Source of the DNA: UKL13-2 sp044229235
GTDB taxonomy: Bacteria; Pseudomonadota; Gammaproteobacteria; Burkholderiales; Usitatibacteraceae
DNA: 64,000 nucleotides
NCBI GenBank assembly: GCA_044229235.1
Contig: JBGATH010000002.1
Span: 124,001-188,000, forward strand
Direction of reading: 5' to 3'
Under the pieces are notes generated by a model. It ran no database searches. It saw only the letters and a program-made list of their open reading frames with translations, and was not told the origin of the DNA. The translations under genes and the position numbers were made by a program. Positions 41,433 through 51,902 of the stretch are shown one piece after another (position 1 is the first letter of the stretch; each line of letters starts with the position of its first letter).

Positions 41433-43235
41433 TCAGTTGGCGTGAAACTGCAGCGCCGCGAGATTGGCGTAAATGCCGCCTTGCGCGACCAGCGACGCGT
41501 GGGTGCCGGTCTCGACCAGTTGGCCGTTCTCCAGCACGATGATGCGATCGGCGCGCTGCACCGTGGCGAGGCGGTGGGCGATGACCAGCGTGGTGCGCCC
41601 GGCCATGGCGGCTTCCAGCGCGCCCTGCACCAGCCGCTCCGATTCGGCGTCCAGCGCGCTGGTGGCTTCGTCGAGCAACAGCAGCGGCGGATTCTTCAGC
41701 AAGGCGCGGGCGATGGCGATGCGCTGCCGCTGGCCGCCGGAGAGACGCACGCCGCGTTCGCCGAGAAAGGTCTGGTAGCCCTGCGGCAGTTTTTCGATGA
41801 ACTCATGCGCCGCGGCCAGGCGCGCGGCGGCGATCACTTCCTCGTCCGTGGCCGAGGCGAAGCCGTAGCGAATGTTTTCCATGGCATCGGCGGCAAAGAT
41901 CACCGTGTCCTGCGGCACGATGCCAATGGCGTCGCGCAAGGCATGCAGATCGAGGCGTTTGATCTCCACGCCGTCGAGCGCAATGCTGCCCTGCTGCGGG
42001 TCGTAGAAACGCAGCAGCAGTTGGAACAGTGTGGTCTTGCCGGCACCCGAGGGGCCCACCACCGCGACCGTCTCGCCCGGCCGCACCGACAGCGACAGAT
42101 TGGTGAGTGATAGCGCCAGCGGGCGCGAGGGGTAGTGGAAGGAAACGTCTTTCAGTTCCAGTGCGGCGCCGGCGCTGGTGCGCGGCGGCAGCGGCACGGG
42201 GTTGGCCGGCGACTGGATCGGCGAACGCTCGGCCAGCAATTCCATCAGCCGCTCGGTGGCGCCGGCGGCGCGCTGCGCTTCGCCCAGTGTTTCGGCCAGC
42301 GCGCCCACCGCGCCGGCGACGATGGCCGAATAGAGGATGAACTGGCCCAGTTCGCCGCCGGTCATCTTGCCCTGCATCACCGCGTGCGCACCCAGCCACA
42401 GCACGAAGACGATGGCGCCGAAGATCAGCAGGATGGCCATCACCGTCAGTACCGAACGCGCCTTGATGCGCCGGATGGCCGTGGTAAAAGCGCGTTCCAC
42501 CGAGTCGCCGAAACGATTCGCCTCGATGCGCTCGTGCGTGAACGCCTGCACCACCGGCATGGCATTGAGGATCTCGCCGGCCATGGCCGAGGCGTCGGCA
42601 ATGCGGTCCTGCGAATCGCGTGACAGGGTACGCACCCGCCGGCCGAAAAGGACGATGGGCAGGATCACCGCCACCAGCAGTACGATGATGATCGACGACA
42701 GCTTGATGCTGGTGACAAACATCATCGCCAGGCCGCCAACGAACAGCAGCGAGTTGCGCAGCGCCATGGAGATGCTGGTGCCGACCACTGACTGGATCAG
42801 AGTGGTGTCGGTGGTCAGCCGCGACAGCACCTCGCCGCTTTGCGTAACTTCAAAAAACTGCGGGCTCTGCATGACAACATGCGAATACACCGCCGTGCGG
42901 ATGTCGGCGGTCACCCGCTCGCCCAGCCACGACACGGCGTAAAAGCGCGCGGCGGTGGCACCGGCCAGCACCACGGCTACACCGAACAGCGCGATGAAAT
43001 AGGTATCGATATGCTCGATGCTCCCGGTGCCGGCGCCGCCGAAGCCCAGATCGATCATCTGCTTGAAGGCGTAGGGCATGGTCAGTGTCGCGCCGGCCGC
43101 GACCAGCAGGGCGATGCCCGCCAGCAGGAACTGACGGGTGTACGGTTTCAGGAAAGGTATGAGGCCCTTGAGGGTGGCAAGGCTGCTTTTGCGCGGTGCC
43201 GGGCTGCTGCCCGGCGGTGGATTCGTTTCAGCCAT
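41433..43235 (-). CDS. MsbA-like ABC exporter (fused membrane and ATPase domains)
   Basis: 600 residues. Six membrane helices at about 30-330 are followed by the ATPase. Walker A GPSGAGKTT, Q-loop VPQDTVIFA, signature LSGGQRQRIAIARALL and Walker B LLLLDEATSALD with the H-loop IAHRLATVQ are all intact, so it should hydrolyse ATP. It works as a homodimer; members export lipid A, other lipids or drugs. The start MAETNPPPGSSPAP is an unstructured N-terminal tail. It stands alone between repeat A6 and the diguanylate cyclase gene. Confidence 0.92.
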   Translation of the reverse strand: MAETNPPPGSSPAPRKSSLATLKGLIPFLKPYTRQFLLAGIALLVAAGATLTMPYAFKQMIDLGFGGAGTGSIEHIDTYFIALFGVAVVLAGATAARFYAVSWLGERVTADIRTAVYSHVVMQSPQFFEVTQSGEVLSRLTTDTTLIQSVVGTSISMALRNSLLFVGGLAMMFVTSIKLSSIIIVLLVAVILPIVLFGRRVRTLSRDSQDRIADASAMAGEILNAMPVVQAFTHERIEANRFGDSVERAFTTAIRRIKARSVLTVMAILLIFGAIVFVLWLGAHAVMQGKMTGGELGQFILYSAIVAGAVGALAETLGEAQRAAGATERLMELLAERSPIQSPANPVPLPPRTSAGAALELKDVSFHYPSRPLALSLTNLSLSVRPGETVAVVGPSGAGKTTLFQLLLRFYDPQQGSIALDGVEIKRLDLHALRDAIGIVPQDTVIFAADAMENIRYGFASATDEEVIAAARLAAAHEFIEKLPQGYQTFLGERGVRLSGGQRQRIAIARALLKNPPLLLLDEATSALDAESERLVQGALEAAMAGRTTLVIAHRLATVQRADRIIVLENGQLVETGTHASLVAQGGIYANLAALQFHAN

Positions 43236-43348
43236 GCGGCAGTGGTCTCGGTGGCGGGTGGGAGTGAACGGGGACCGTCATTATGACAAGCGCGACCGCC
43301 AATACGGCGATGCGCCACAAACTGGTGTGCCAGGGACTGCCCGCAATA

Positions 43349-44575
43349 TCAGGTTGAGGCGCTCGCTGCCGATTCAAGCGCCACGTCCGCGACGTGCGCG
43401 CCTGCGTCCAGCACCACGCAGTCGCGTCCCGCCGCCTTGGCCGCGTAAAGAGCGCGATCCGCGCGCTGCAACAGACGGTCGTAGGCGACCTCTGCCGCGC
43501 CGCGCACGCTGACACCAATCGAGACGGTGATGCGGATCGCCGCATCGTCAATCTGCAGCGGGTTCAGGCCGACGGCCATGCGCAGGCGCTCGGCCACCGC
43601 CTGCGCCTCGGTCGCGCCGGCGTCTTCGATCAGCACCACGAATTCCTCTCCGCCCTGGCGGCCGATCATGCTTGGGCCTCGACACTGCTGCTCGAGCACC
43701 GCCGCAACGTGCTTCAAAGCGCGGTCGCCCGCCTCGTGGCCATAACGGTCATTGATGGCCTTGAAGTTATCGATGTCGACCACGGCTACCGCAAAGCCGG
43801 CGTTGGTGCGCTGCGCTGACTTGAAGCGTGCTTCGCCCGTGGCCGTGATGGATCGGCGGTTGGGCAATCCGGTGAGGTAATCGGTGGCCGCGGCCAATTC
43901 CCATTGGCGGCGGATGCGTTCCGAGCACATCATCAGGAACGCGGTGGTACCGATCACCGGCAGCACCGCCATCACCACCGGCGTAAGCACATTGACCAAA
44001 CTGCCGGCGTCGAGAATTGAATCCGGATCCGTCGCGCTGAACAGGTAATAGAGCGCACGGATGCTCATGAACACGGCGTCCAGCAGCATCAGCGCCGCCA
44101 GCACCGATCGGCTGACGGCGTGCTGGCGGCGGCGCCCGCGCCACAGCAGCGCAGCCGCGGACAGCAGCGCAGCCGCGGACAGCAGCGGAATCAACCAGGC
44201 CACGGTCGCGAACAGCACCCGCGCCAGCAAACTGGCAGATACCGTCGCGAACCAGAACACCCCCGCTGTCGCCAGCAAGGCAGGCGCGAATATCCACGGC
44301 GAATCGGCATGGCCGTCGAAGCGGCGCACCGCTCGCCAGTAAAGCGCGACGCCCACCAGCAGGCACGCATTGCCGGCCGGCAGAATAAAACCCGGCGGCA
44401 AGAACTGCTGCAGTGCCAGCAGTACACTGCCTCCGGCGGCGAGCAGCGTGCCGATACGCCAATCGACGGCGCTGGGCTGCACGTCCTCGGACAGGCCGCG
44501 ATGCATCAGCCCGAGCACGCCGCCGTTGAGCAGCATCATGAGCGTGGCAATGATGAGGGCCGTGCGTGGATCCAT
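43349..44575 (-). CDS. Membrane diguanylate cyclase (GGEEF), copy 1
   Basis: 408 residues. Six or seven N-terminal helices (about 5-225) are followed by the cyclase domain with TDYLTGLPNRRS, metal-binding VDIDNFKAIND and active site RQGGEEFVVL. The position for the inhibitory site reads RGPS, not RxxD, so product inhibition is probably lost. A 15 bp tandem duplication (CAGCGCAGCCGCGGA) makes the repeat LLSAAALLSAAALL near residue 132. A near-identical N-terminal piece of a second copy lies at 51903-52124, also next to a SnoaL-like gene. Confidence 0.9.
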   Translation of the reverse strand: MDPRTALIIATLMMLLNGGVLGLMHRGLSEDVQPSAVDWRIGTLLAAGGSVLLALQQFLPPGFILPAGNACLLVGVALYWRAVRRFDGHADSPWIFAPALLATAGVFWFATVSASLLARVLFATVAWLIPLLSAAALLSAAALLWRGRRRQHAVSRSVLAALMLLDAVFMSIRALYYLFSATDPDSILDAGSLVNVLTPVVMAVLPVIGTTAFLMMCSERIRRQWELAAATDYLTGLPNRRSITATGEARFKSAQRTNAGFAVAVVDIDNFKAINDRYGHEAGDRALKHVAAVLEQQCRGPSMIGRQGGEEFVVLIEDAGATEAQAVAERLRMAVGLNPLQIDDAAIRITVSIGVSVRGAAEVAYDRLLQRADRALYAAKAAGRDCVVLDAGAHVADVALESAASAST

Positions 44576-44673
44576 CGTCAGGCCGTCACGCGCCGGTGCA
44601 GGTTGGTGTCACGTTTATCGGGCGCTTGGGAAGTTACCGCATGCGCCATGTTAGCAAGCTGCGCGCGGCACCC

Positions 44674-45036
44674 CTAGAAAACCGGTGTGCCCAGCTTGAA
44701 GCGCGCCGTCATGATCTTGCCGTCCACCACCTCGTAGATCGCGATGACATCCACCGTGCCTTCGCGCCCATCGAACATGCGCGTCACGCGCTCGCGATCC
44801 ACCACCACGTTACCAACCGAAATGCGGCTCAGCAGTACGGCGCGCAGATTGGTCTCGGTGAAGCGCGCGACGTGCCGGGCGCGCACTTCCGCAACGTTGG
44901 CGGCCAGCAGCTTGTCCGGAAATTCGTAGAACCTGGAATCGGCGTGCCAGCAGGCCATGAAGCGTTCGATGTCCCTGGCATTGTAGGCATCGAGCTGTTC
45001 GCGGACGATCTCTTCGGGGCTGGCGGACGGGTTCAT
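44674..45036 (-). CDS. SnoaL-like (NTF2-fold) protein, copy 1
   Basis: 120 residues from ATG 45036. NTF2-like fold: EEIVREQLDAYNARDIERFM, then FYEFPDKLL and GTVDVIAIYEVVDGKIMTARF. The family includes ketosteroid isomerases and polyketide cyclases, but the catalytic Asp pattern is not clear, so no reaction is claimed. It lies 98 bp upstream of the membrane diguanylate cyclase on the same strand. A paralogue, about three-quarters identical, lies at 52226-52579 in the same relation to a second cyclase. Confidence 0.75.
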   Translation of the reverse strand: MNPSASPEEIVREQLDAYNARDIERFMACWHADSRFYEFPDKLLAANVAEVRARHVARFTETNLRAVLLSRISVGNVVVDRERVTRMFDGREGTVDVIAIYEVVDGKIMTARFKLGTPVF

Positions 45037-45169
45037 GCGGCGATTGATCCTGGTGGCATGGAATACGGTGATGCGCGATGCGAACGGACTGCAACCGCGC
45101 GGGAAGCCGTGCATTTTCGCGGCTTCGGGGTCGTCAACGCAAGCCCGCCGCCGCTTGCCGGGTTGCGGG

Positions 45170-45198
45170 AAAAAAAAGAGCCCGCGGCGCGGGCTCTT
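45170..45198 (-). terminator. Rho-independent terminator after the Thr-rich protein gene
   Basis: On the minus strand GAGCCCGC and GCGGGCTC form a stem with a short loop, followed by a run of eight T, about 18 bp past the stop codon. This is the one textbook intrinsic terminator in the window; on the plus strand the A-run precedes the stem and only four T follow. Confidence 0.9.
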
Positions 45199-45215
45199 TT
45201 CCGGATCGAGCCGGG

Positions 45216-46394
45216 TCAGCCGCCCTTGCCCTTGCCGTTGCCGTGCGCGCCACCATGGCCCGGGTTGCCGCCTGCAGTTGTCAGGCCGCTTGCCGCGTTG
45301 GTCGCTGCCACGCCGCTGGCCGTGACCACGCCAGCACCGGTGGCAACCGTGGCTCCCTGCGCCCCGGCAGACGTCGTGCCGGTCGCGACGGCCGCACTGC
45401 CCGCCGTGCCACCGGCTGCCGTCACCAGACCCTTGCCGAACGCATTACCGTGGCCGGCGCCCGGACTGCCGCCGGCGGCGGTCAAGCCCTTCGCGCCTAC
45501 GGTCCCGGCTGTGGTGCCGCCGGTAGTCACAATGCCGCTGCCGGTCATCGCGGGCTTGCCTGCAGTCGTCGGCACTTTGCCGCCACCACTGGTGGAGCCG
45601 GCCGCAGTCGTCATGCCGGTTGCGGTCGCGGTCTTGGTCGACGACCGGCCCGACGCGCTGGCCGTGCTCGTCGAGGGCGTGGTGCTGGTCTTGGTTGTGG
45701 CGGCCGGTGCGCTGGCAATCTGCTTGTTGGTCGCCTTGATTTCACTCACGACCGGGCCCAGCTTGGTGCCGTAAGCCTGCGCAATCTGGCCCCAGCCCAT
45801 GCCGTCGGCGCGCAACTGCAACACGCCTTTCACGGTCACTGTCTTGCCGTCGGCACCGGTCAAGTCACCGCCGGTCAACGCCGTCTGCAACTGCGCGGCG
45901 GTCGGATCGGTGATGCCTGCCTGCGCCAACACCTTCTGCGCGAGCGCGAGCGAGATGAATACGTTGCCCCAGCCCATTTTGCCGGTGGGCGGCGTGATCG
46001 TGGTGCCCGCTGCCGTCGTGGTGCCGGTGGTGCCGCCGGTGGTGGTGCCGGTGGTGGAACCCGTAGTGCCGGTGCCGGTGGTGGTTCCCGTCGTGGTAGT
46101 TGAGGTGGTCGTGCTGGGCGCCGCGAGCGTGATCGGTGTGCCGTTGCGCAGGCCGATGACCAGCGCGAGCGCGTTGTCCTTGGAACCGGCCAGCGTGATG
46201 AAGCTGGCGGCCGTGCGGTCGGCCACCGTGGTCTGGCCCTTGTTCAATGCCAGCTTGTCCATCAGCGCGGTCTGGGTGCCAACCGACGTTGGGGTGGTGG
46301 TACCGGTGGAGCCGCCGGTGGTCTGCGCGTTTGCGCCAACAGCCACGGTCAGCGCGGCGGCAAGGATGGAAAGACGAAGATGGAATTTGCTCAT
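45216..46394 (-). CDS. Secreted low-complexity Thr/Gly/Ala-rich protein
   Basis: 392 residues from ATG 46394 (AGGAG five bases upstream). Signal peptide MSKFHLRLSILAAALTVAVG, cleaved after ANA. The mature part alternates low-complexity Thr/Gly stretches with two more normal blocks: about 40-75 and 140-225. Both GKMGWGNVFISLALAQKVL and ADGMGWGQIAQAYGTKLGPV share a MGWGxxxxxxA motif. The C-terminal third is Gly/Ala/Thr repeats ending HGNGKGKGG. It may be a surface or matrix protein. The lipoprotein gene 16 bp upstream is probably in the same transcript, and a strong terminator follows. Confidence 0.7.
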   Translation of the reverse strand: MSKFHLRLSILAAALTVAVGANAQTTGGSTGTTTPTSVGTQTALMDKLALNKGQTTVADRTAASFITLAGSKDNALALVIGLRNGTPITLAAPSTTTSTTTTGTTTGTGTTGSTTGTTTGGTTGTTTAAGTTITPPTGKMGWGNVFISLALAQKVLAQAGITDPTAAQLQTALTGGDLTGADGKTVTVKGVLQLRADGMGWGQIAQAYGTKLGPVVSEIKATNKQIASAPAATTKTSTTPSTSTASASGRSSTKTATATGMTTAAGSTSGGGKVPTTAGKPAMTGSGIVTTGGTTAGTVGAKGLTAAGGSPGAGHGNAFGKGLVTAAGGTAGSAAVATGTTSAGAQGATVATGAGVVTASGVAATNAASGLTTAGGNPGHGGAHGNGKGKGG

Positions 46395-46410
46395 GGGTGC
46401 TCCTTTAGGT

Positions 46411-46824
46411 TCATCCGATAATGCGTTCGGTCTGGAGAATGATTTCGGTCGCGGTCGCACTGTCGCGCAAAATGCCGCCGCTCTTCTTCACCGTAACCGA
46501 CATGCGCGTGGCATTGCCCGTCAACGACTCCAGTTCCACGTCAATACTGCGGTCCCCTGCCGATGCGGTAATCACTTCCGTCTCGCCGTCGCGCGTCGTC
46601 GCAATCACCTTGACCTGCATGCGCGACAAGGCCGTCAGGGCGGCTTTCTTCAGCTGCGCCTGCGGCACCGAAAAAGTCTTGTAGACGATGCCGCTCAACG
46701 TATGCGAAACGCCCGTCGCCATGCCCACGCCGAGCGCGGTAATGCCAACCGCGACGCAACCGCCCAGCGGTAACACCAGCAGGAACACCACTGCCAACAA
46801 CCTTTGAATCGACTTTGACTTCAT
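46411..46824 (-). CDS. DUF3568-like lipoprotein
   Basis: 137 residues from ATG 46824; a GTG four codons upstream is possible but badly spaced from GAGGGA. Lipobox LPLGGC (Cys near residue 23). Then VGITALGVGMATGVSHTLSG and a compact mixed domain (KTFSVPQAQLKKAALTALSR to ATATEIILQTERIIG). I recall this pattern as the DUF3568 family, of unknown function, common in Betaproteobacteria. It is first in a two-gene unit with the Thr-rich secreted protein. Confidence 0.7.
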   Translation of the reverse strand: MKSKSIQRLLAVVFLLVLPLGGCVAVGITALGVGMATGVSHTLSGIVYKTFSVPQAQLKKAALTALSRMQVKVIATTRDGETEVITASAGDRSIDVELESLTGNATRMSVTVKKSGGILRDSATATEIILQTERIIG

Positions 46825-47112
46825 TTGCTCGCGCACTCCCTCGCGTTATGCACGCTTCGGACGCAATGCCTGTGCCAAGCCGGGCGCCCGGCCAAGCGCA
46901 TCAGGACGGCCACGTAAGCACCTGATCGGGAAATGATTTTTCTTCCATACCCGGCACGTGCCGATGGCAGGCACGCGGACGCCGTCGTTGATCGGCGACG
47001 CCGGCCGCCGCGATGCGTCAGTTTGGCGTTCATTGCTGGCCGGTGGCCGGTGGCCAGACGCTCGCATCGCACACGCTGCGTTGTGCGGCATGCAGGCGAG
47101 ATCGTTAACGAA
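46825..47112. other. Intergenic stretch without recognised features
   Basis: Divergent gap between the lipoprotein gene and the ABC operon. I see no gene, tRNA or terminator here. The short frames across it have no ribosome sites. A7 and the FNR box lie just downstream. Confidence 0.5.
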
Positions 47113-47178
47113 AAACGCCAGCATTGGCGCGGCTTTCGGGGCATTTTCAGCCTGCGAGCCGCACCACTGCTGGACTTT
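47113..47178. repeat. Family A palindromic repeat, copy A7
   Basis: AACGCCAGCATTGGCGCGGC and GAGCCGCACCACTGCTGG form arms with one mismatch bulge around TTTCGGGGCATTTTCAGCCT. This is the only copy in a divergent promoter region rather than near a stop codon. Confidence 0.8.
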
Positions 47179-47256
47179 GCCATGGCGCAACCGTTCTACG
47201 TTTGCGCCGCGAATTCACGGCCCGCCTTGCCCATCGTCAAGCCGCGGCCGGCCCTG

Positions 47257-47270
47257 TTGATTATGATCAA
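47257..47270. promoter_or_regulatory. FNR/ANR-type box before the ABC efflux operon
   Basis: TTGATTATGATCAA is a perfect FNR consensus, centred 61 bp before the ATPase start codon. No good -10 lies at the distance expected for a class II activated promoter. TATGAT inside the box could itself be a -10, which would make it a repressor site. The direction of control is therefore open. Confidence 0.6.
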
Positions 47271-47324
47271 TACCGCAAGTGGCGTTGACGCGGTGCGCCG
47301 CGCCACGCCGAAACATGGTGCCTG

Positions 47325-48070
<746 letters not shown>

Positions 48071-48077
<7 letters not shown>

Positions 48078-50449
48078 CCACATTCGCCCTGCGTCCCCTC
48101 ACCCGCAAGCTCCTGCGCGACCTGTGGCGCATGCGCGGCCAGGTGCTGGCGGTGGCGATCGTCGCCATGTGCGGCATCGCCACGCTGGTGACGATGCGTG
48201 GCGCCTACGAGGCGCTGGTGGCGGCGCAGGCCGATTACTACCGGCGCGGCCATTTCGCCGAGGTGTTCGCCGGCGTCAAGCGCGCGCCGCTCACGCTGCT
48301 TGCGCGGGTGCGCGAAATTCCCGGCGTGGCGGATGCCGCCGGCCGCGTGGTGTTCGATGCCACCGCCGACATCCCCGGACTGGACGAGCCGGCCACCACG
48401 CGGCTGGTATCGGTTCCCGCCCGTGTGGATAGCGGGCTCAACCGGGTTACCGTGCGGCGCGGGCGCTACCTCGAGCCCGGCGGGCACAATGAAGTGCTGG
48501 TCAGCGAAGCCTTCGCCAATGCCAACCTGCTGAAGCCGGGCGATGCCTTCGATGCCGTCGTCAACGGCCGCCGCGAGCGCCTGCACATCGTCGGCATCGG
48601 CATCTCGCCGGAATTCGTCAACGAAGCACGCGGCGATGTCTTTCCGGACAACCGGCGCTTCGGCATCGCCTGGATGGAAGCCGGCGCGCTGGCCGGCGCG
48701 ATGGGCCTCACCGACGCCTTCAACGATCTCGCCGTCACGCTGGCGCCGCACGCGAGCGAACCGGCGGTGATCGACGCGCTGGACCGCCTGCTGGCGCCGT
48801 ACGGCGGCTTCGGCGCCTACGGGCGCGAGTACCACGCGTCGCATCGCATGCTCTCCGACGAGATCGCGCAGGACCGCATCACGGCGACCGTGCTGCCGGC
48901 CATCTTCCTCGCGGTTGCCGCGTTCCTCATCCACAACGTGCTGCAGCGGCTCACCGCCTTGCAGCGCGGGCAGATCGCGCTGCTCAAGAGCGTCGGCTAC
49001 GGCCATGCCCGCATCAGCCTTTTCTACCTGCAATTCGCCATCGCCGCCGTGGTCACCGGCGGACTGGCGGGCATCGCGCTGGGCGCCTGGCTGGGCGCGG
49101 GACTGGCCGCCCTCTATACGAACTTCTTCCACCTGCCGACCATCGCCTTCTCGCTGTCGTGGCAGACGGTGGGCGCGGCGGCGGCCATCGCCGTCGCCGC
49201 GGCGGCGCTGGGTTCGCTGCTGGCGATTCAGCGCGTGCTGCGGCTGTCGCCGGCTGAAGGCATGCGGCCGGAGGTGCCGGCCCGCTACCGGCGCGGCCTG
49301 CTGGAACGCTCGGGGCTGCAGCGCCATGTGCCGGTGGCGCTGCGCATGATGCTGCGCGACCTCACGCGCCATCCGGCCAAGACCGCGCTGTCGGTGCTGG
49401 GCATCGCACTGTCGCTGTCGCTGATCATGATCGGCCGCTATTCCTACGACGCCCTCGACGAGATCATCCGCGTGACATTTCGCACCGCCCAGCGCGACGA
49501 CATCACGCTGGCCTTCAACGAGCTCAAGGGGCTGGATGCGATGCATGCGCTGGCCGCCATGCCCGGCGTGCTGCGCGTGGAGCCGTTTCGCGCCGCAGCG
49601 GTCAAGCTGCGATTCCATCACCGCGAGAAACGCACGGCCATCACCGGCCTGTATCCGGGCACCGAGATGCGCCAGGTGCTCGACGCACGCGAGCGGCCGG
49701 TGCAGTTGCCCGGGCACGGACTCGTGCTGACGCGGCAACTGGCGAAAGTGCTGGGCGCCGCGCTTGGCGACCAGGTGACCATCGAATTCCTCGACGGCCG
49801 CCGCCGCGTGGTCGATCTGGAAGTCACGCGCATCGTCGATGAAATGATCGGCACCTCCGCCTACATGGATGCGCGGGCCTTGGCGCTGGCGATGCAGGAG
49901 CGCGATGTGGCCAGCGGCGCATACCTGGCCATCGACCCCTTGTCGCGCGCGGCACTGTACCGTCGGCTGAAGACCACGCCGGGCATCGCCAGCGTGTTTC
50001 TGCGTGAAAACATGCTGCAGAGCTTCACCCGCACCGTCGCGGAAAACCTCACCATGAGTACCGCCATCCTGATGCTGTTTGCCTGCGCGATCGCGGCGGG
50101 CGTGATTTACAACTCGGCGCGCATCGCCCTTTCCGAGCGGGCCATGGAATTGGCGAGCCTGCGCATCCTCGGCTTTTCCCGCGCGGCGGTGGGGCGTCTG
50201 TTGCTGGGCCAGCAGGCATTGCTGTTGTTGGTGGCGCTGCCGCTGGGTTGCCTGCTCGGTTATCTGCTCATACTGTGGCTGAGCGTGCTGTTTTCCACCG
50301 ACCTGTTCCGCCTGCCGGTGGTGGTGAGTGCGCGCACCATCGCCATCTCGCTGTGCGTGGTGCTGCTGGCGGCGCTGGCATCGGCCGCGCTGGTCTGGCA
50401 CAAGGTGCAGCACCTCGATCTCATCGAAGTACTCAAGACGCGCGAATAG
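48071..50449 (+). CDS. ABC transporter permease with two FtsX domains
   Basis: 792 residues from a GTG overlapping the ATPase gene by seven bases. A first helix (about 18-40) is followed by a large periplasmic domain (about 50-270). Then come three helices with the FtsX pattern (LPAIFLAVAAFLIHNVLQRL), a second periplasmic domain (about 460-640), and three more FtsX helices (ILMLFACAIAAGVIYNSARI) ending LDLIEVLKTRE. Such permeases do not open a path through the membrane. They pass ATP energy to periplasmic partners. Confidence 0.9.
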
Positions 50450-50473
50450 AATCAACCGTAAACGGACGCCCGC

Positions 50474-51706
50474 ATGAACACAGCCACCACCACCTCCATG
50501 CCATCCGCCTGGCGAGACCGCCTGCTGCGCAACAGCAGGACGTGGATCGCCTGGACCGTGGCGGCGTTGCTGGCTGCGCTGGTCCTATGGCTGCTGCTGC
50601 GGCCGGCGCCGGTCGAGGTGGAAGCCGGCACGGCGGTGGTTGGCCCCATGCAGGTCACCATCGACAATCAGGGGCAGCTGCGGGTGCACGACAAGTATGT
50701 GATCGCGGCACCGGTGGCCGCCGAACTGGAGCGCATCGACCTGCATGACGGCGACAGCGTGCGCAAGGGCCAGCGCGTCGCGCTGCTGCGCGTGCCGCCG
50801 CTGGACGCACGCCAGCGCGAGGAAGCGACGGCGCGGCTGGATGCCGCACGCGCACTGGCACGCGCGGCCGCGCTCGGCGTGCAGCGCGCCGTGGCCGACC
50901 AGCGGCTCGCCGCCAGCGAGCTGGCGCGCACCGAGAAACTGGTGGCGCAGGGATTCATGTCCCCGCAGGCCGTGGAACGCGCCCGCAACACCGACGCCAC
51001 CAGCCGCGCTGACCTGCGCGCGGCGCGCGCGCGCGAGGAAGCCGCGCAGGCCGACGTCAAGACCGCACAGGCCGCGCTGGCGCCATCCGGCGGCGGCGAT
51101 GCCCGCACGCTGGTGCTCACCGCGGGCGTCGACGGCCAGGTGCTGCGCATCCATGAAAAGAGCGCGCGCACCGTTGCCGCCGGCACGCCGCTGGTCAGCA
51201 TCGGCGATCCGGCGCGCTTCGAGGTCATCGTCGATGTGCTGTCCACCGACGCGGTCAAGGTGCAACCGGGCGCGGCCATGCGGCTCGAGGAATGGGGCGG
51301 CGGCAAGGCGCTGCGGGCCACGGTGCGCACGGTCGAGCCCGAAGCGTTCACAAAAGTATCTGCGCTGGGCATCGAGGAACAGCGTGTCAACATCATCGGC
51401 GACCCGCTTGATCCGCTCGGTGCGTTGGGCGACGGTTACCGCGCCGAAGTCAAAATCGTGGTGTGGTCCGCTGACCAGGCGCTGACCGTGCCGGCCAGCA
51501 GCCTGTTCCGCGTCGGTGAGGCCTGGCATCTGTTCGTCATCGAAGACGACCGCGTACGCGAACGGGCCGTGCGCATCGGTCAGCGCAACGCCACGCACGC
51601 ACAGGTCCTCGAGGGCGTGACGGCGGGCACGCGCGTGGTGCGCTACCCGGGCAATGACTTGCGCGACGGCGTGCGCGTCAGCGTGCGCCGCGACGCTGCC
51701 CGCTGA
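50474..51706 (+). CDS. Periplasmic adaptor (HlyD/MacA family) of the ABC efflux system
   Basis: 410 residues. An N-terminal membrane anchor (about 28-48) precedes a lipoyl domain (GQLRVHDKYVIAAPVAAELE), a helical hairpin (about 100-200, rich in Ala, Arg and Glu), a second lipoyl half and a beta barrel (FEVIVDVLSTDAVKVQPGA), ending near GVRVSVRRDAAR. It follows the permease after 24 bp. It joins the ABC pair to an outer-membrane channel; none is encoded in the operon, so it may borrow a TolC-type partner. Confidence 0.88.
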   Translation: MNTATTTSMPSAWRDRLLRNSRTWIAWTVAALLAALVLWLLLRPAPVEVEAGTAVVGPMQVTIDNQGQLRVHDKYVIAAPVAAELERIDLHDGDSVRKGQRVALLRVPPLDARQREEATARLDAARALARAAALGVQRAVADQRLAASELARTEKLVAQGFMSPQAVERARNTDATSRADLRAARAREEAAQADVKTAQAALAPSGGGDARTLVLTAGVDGQVLRIHEKSARTVAAGTPLVSIGDPARFEVIVDVLSTDAVKVQPGAAMRLEEWGGGKALRATVRTVEPEAFTKVSALGIEEQRVNIIGDPLDPLGALGDGYRAEVKIVVWSADQALTVPASSLFRVGEAWHLFVIEDDRVRERAVRIGQRNATHAQVLEGVTAGTRVVRYPGNDLRDGVRVSVRRDAAR

Positions 51707-51732
51707 GTGTCAGTTACCCGCACCGCACCGAC

Positions 51733-51770
51733 AAACTCCAGCATTGGAGCGGCGTTCAGAGCATTTTCGC
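51733..51770. repeat. Family A palindromic repeat, copy A8, left half
   Basis: AAACTCCAGCATTGGAGCGG and the centre GTTCAGAGCATTTTCGC are present, and then the sequence turns into an IS30-type end at 51771. The matching right half starts at 52905. Confidence 0.75.
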
Positions 51771-51901
51771 GGATTCAAGTACGAGTCCCGACACGCGGTG
51801 GGCGGTTGAATGCTACCTCGTATGGGGTCAGGAAGCCGAGACATTTCCTTGGTCTGTGGTTGTATTTTTCCTGCAGACGCCTGACCTTGGCCGGGGTGAG
51901 G
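51771..51901 (-). mobile_element. IS30-family insertion sequence, transposase C-terminal end and terminal repeat
   Basis: The minus-strand frame 51775-51901 reads LTPAKVRRLQEKYN, then RPRKCLGFLTPYEV and ends FNRPPRVGTRT at a TGA. NxRPRKxLGxxTPxEV is the mark of IS30-family transposase C-termini. The terminal repeat at 51771-51794 (reverse complement core GTGTCGGGACTCGT) matches the one at 52881-52904 at 22 of 24 positions, in the opposite orientation. The rest of the transposase is missing because the sequence meets the N at 51902. Confidence 0.8.
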
Positions 51902-51902
51902 N
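51902..51902. other. Assembly gap (single N)
   Basis: The only ambiguous base in the window. It joins an IS30 C-terminal fragment to the N-terminal fragment of a diguanylate cyclase, as expected where a multicopy IS stopped the assembler. The true distance and order across it are unknown. Confidence 0.95.
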
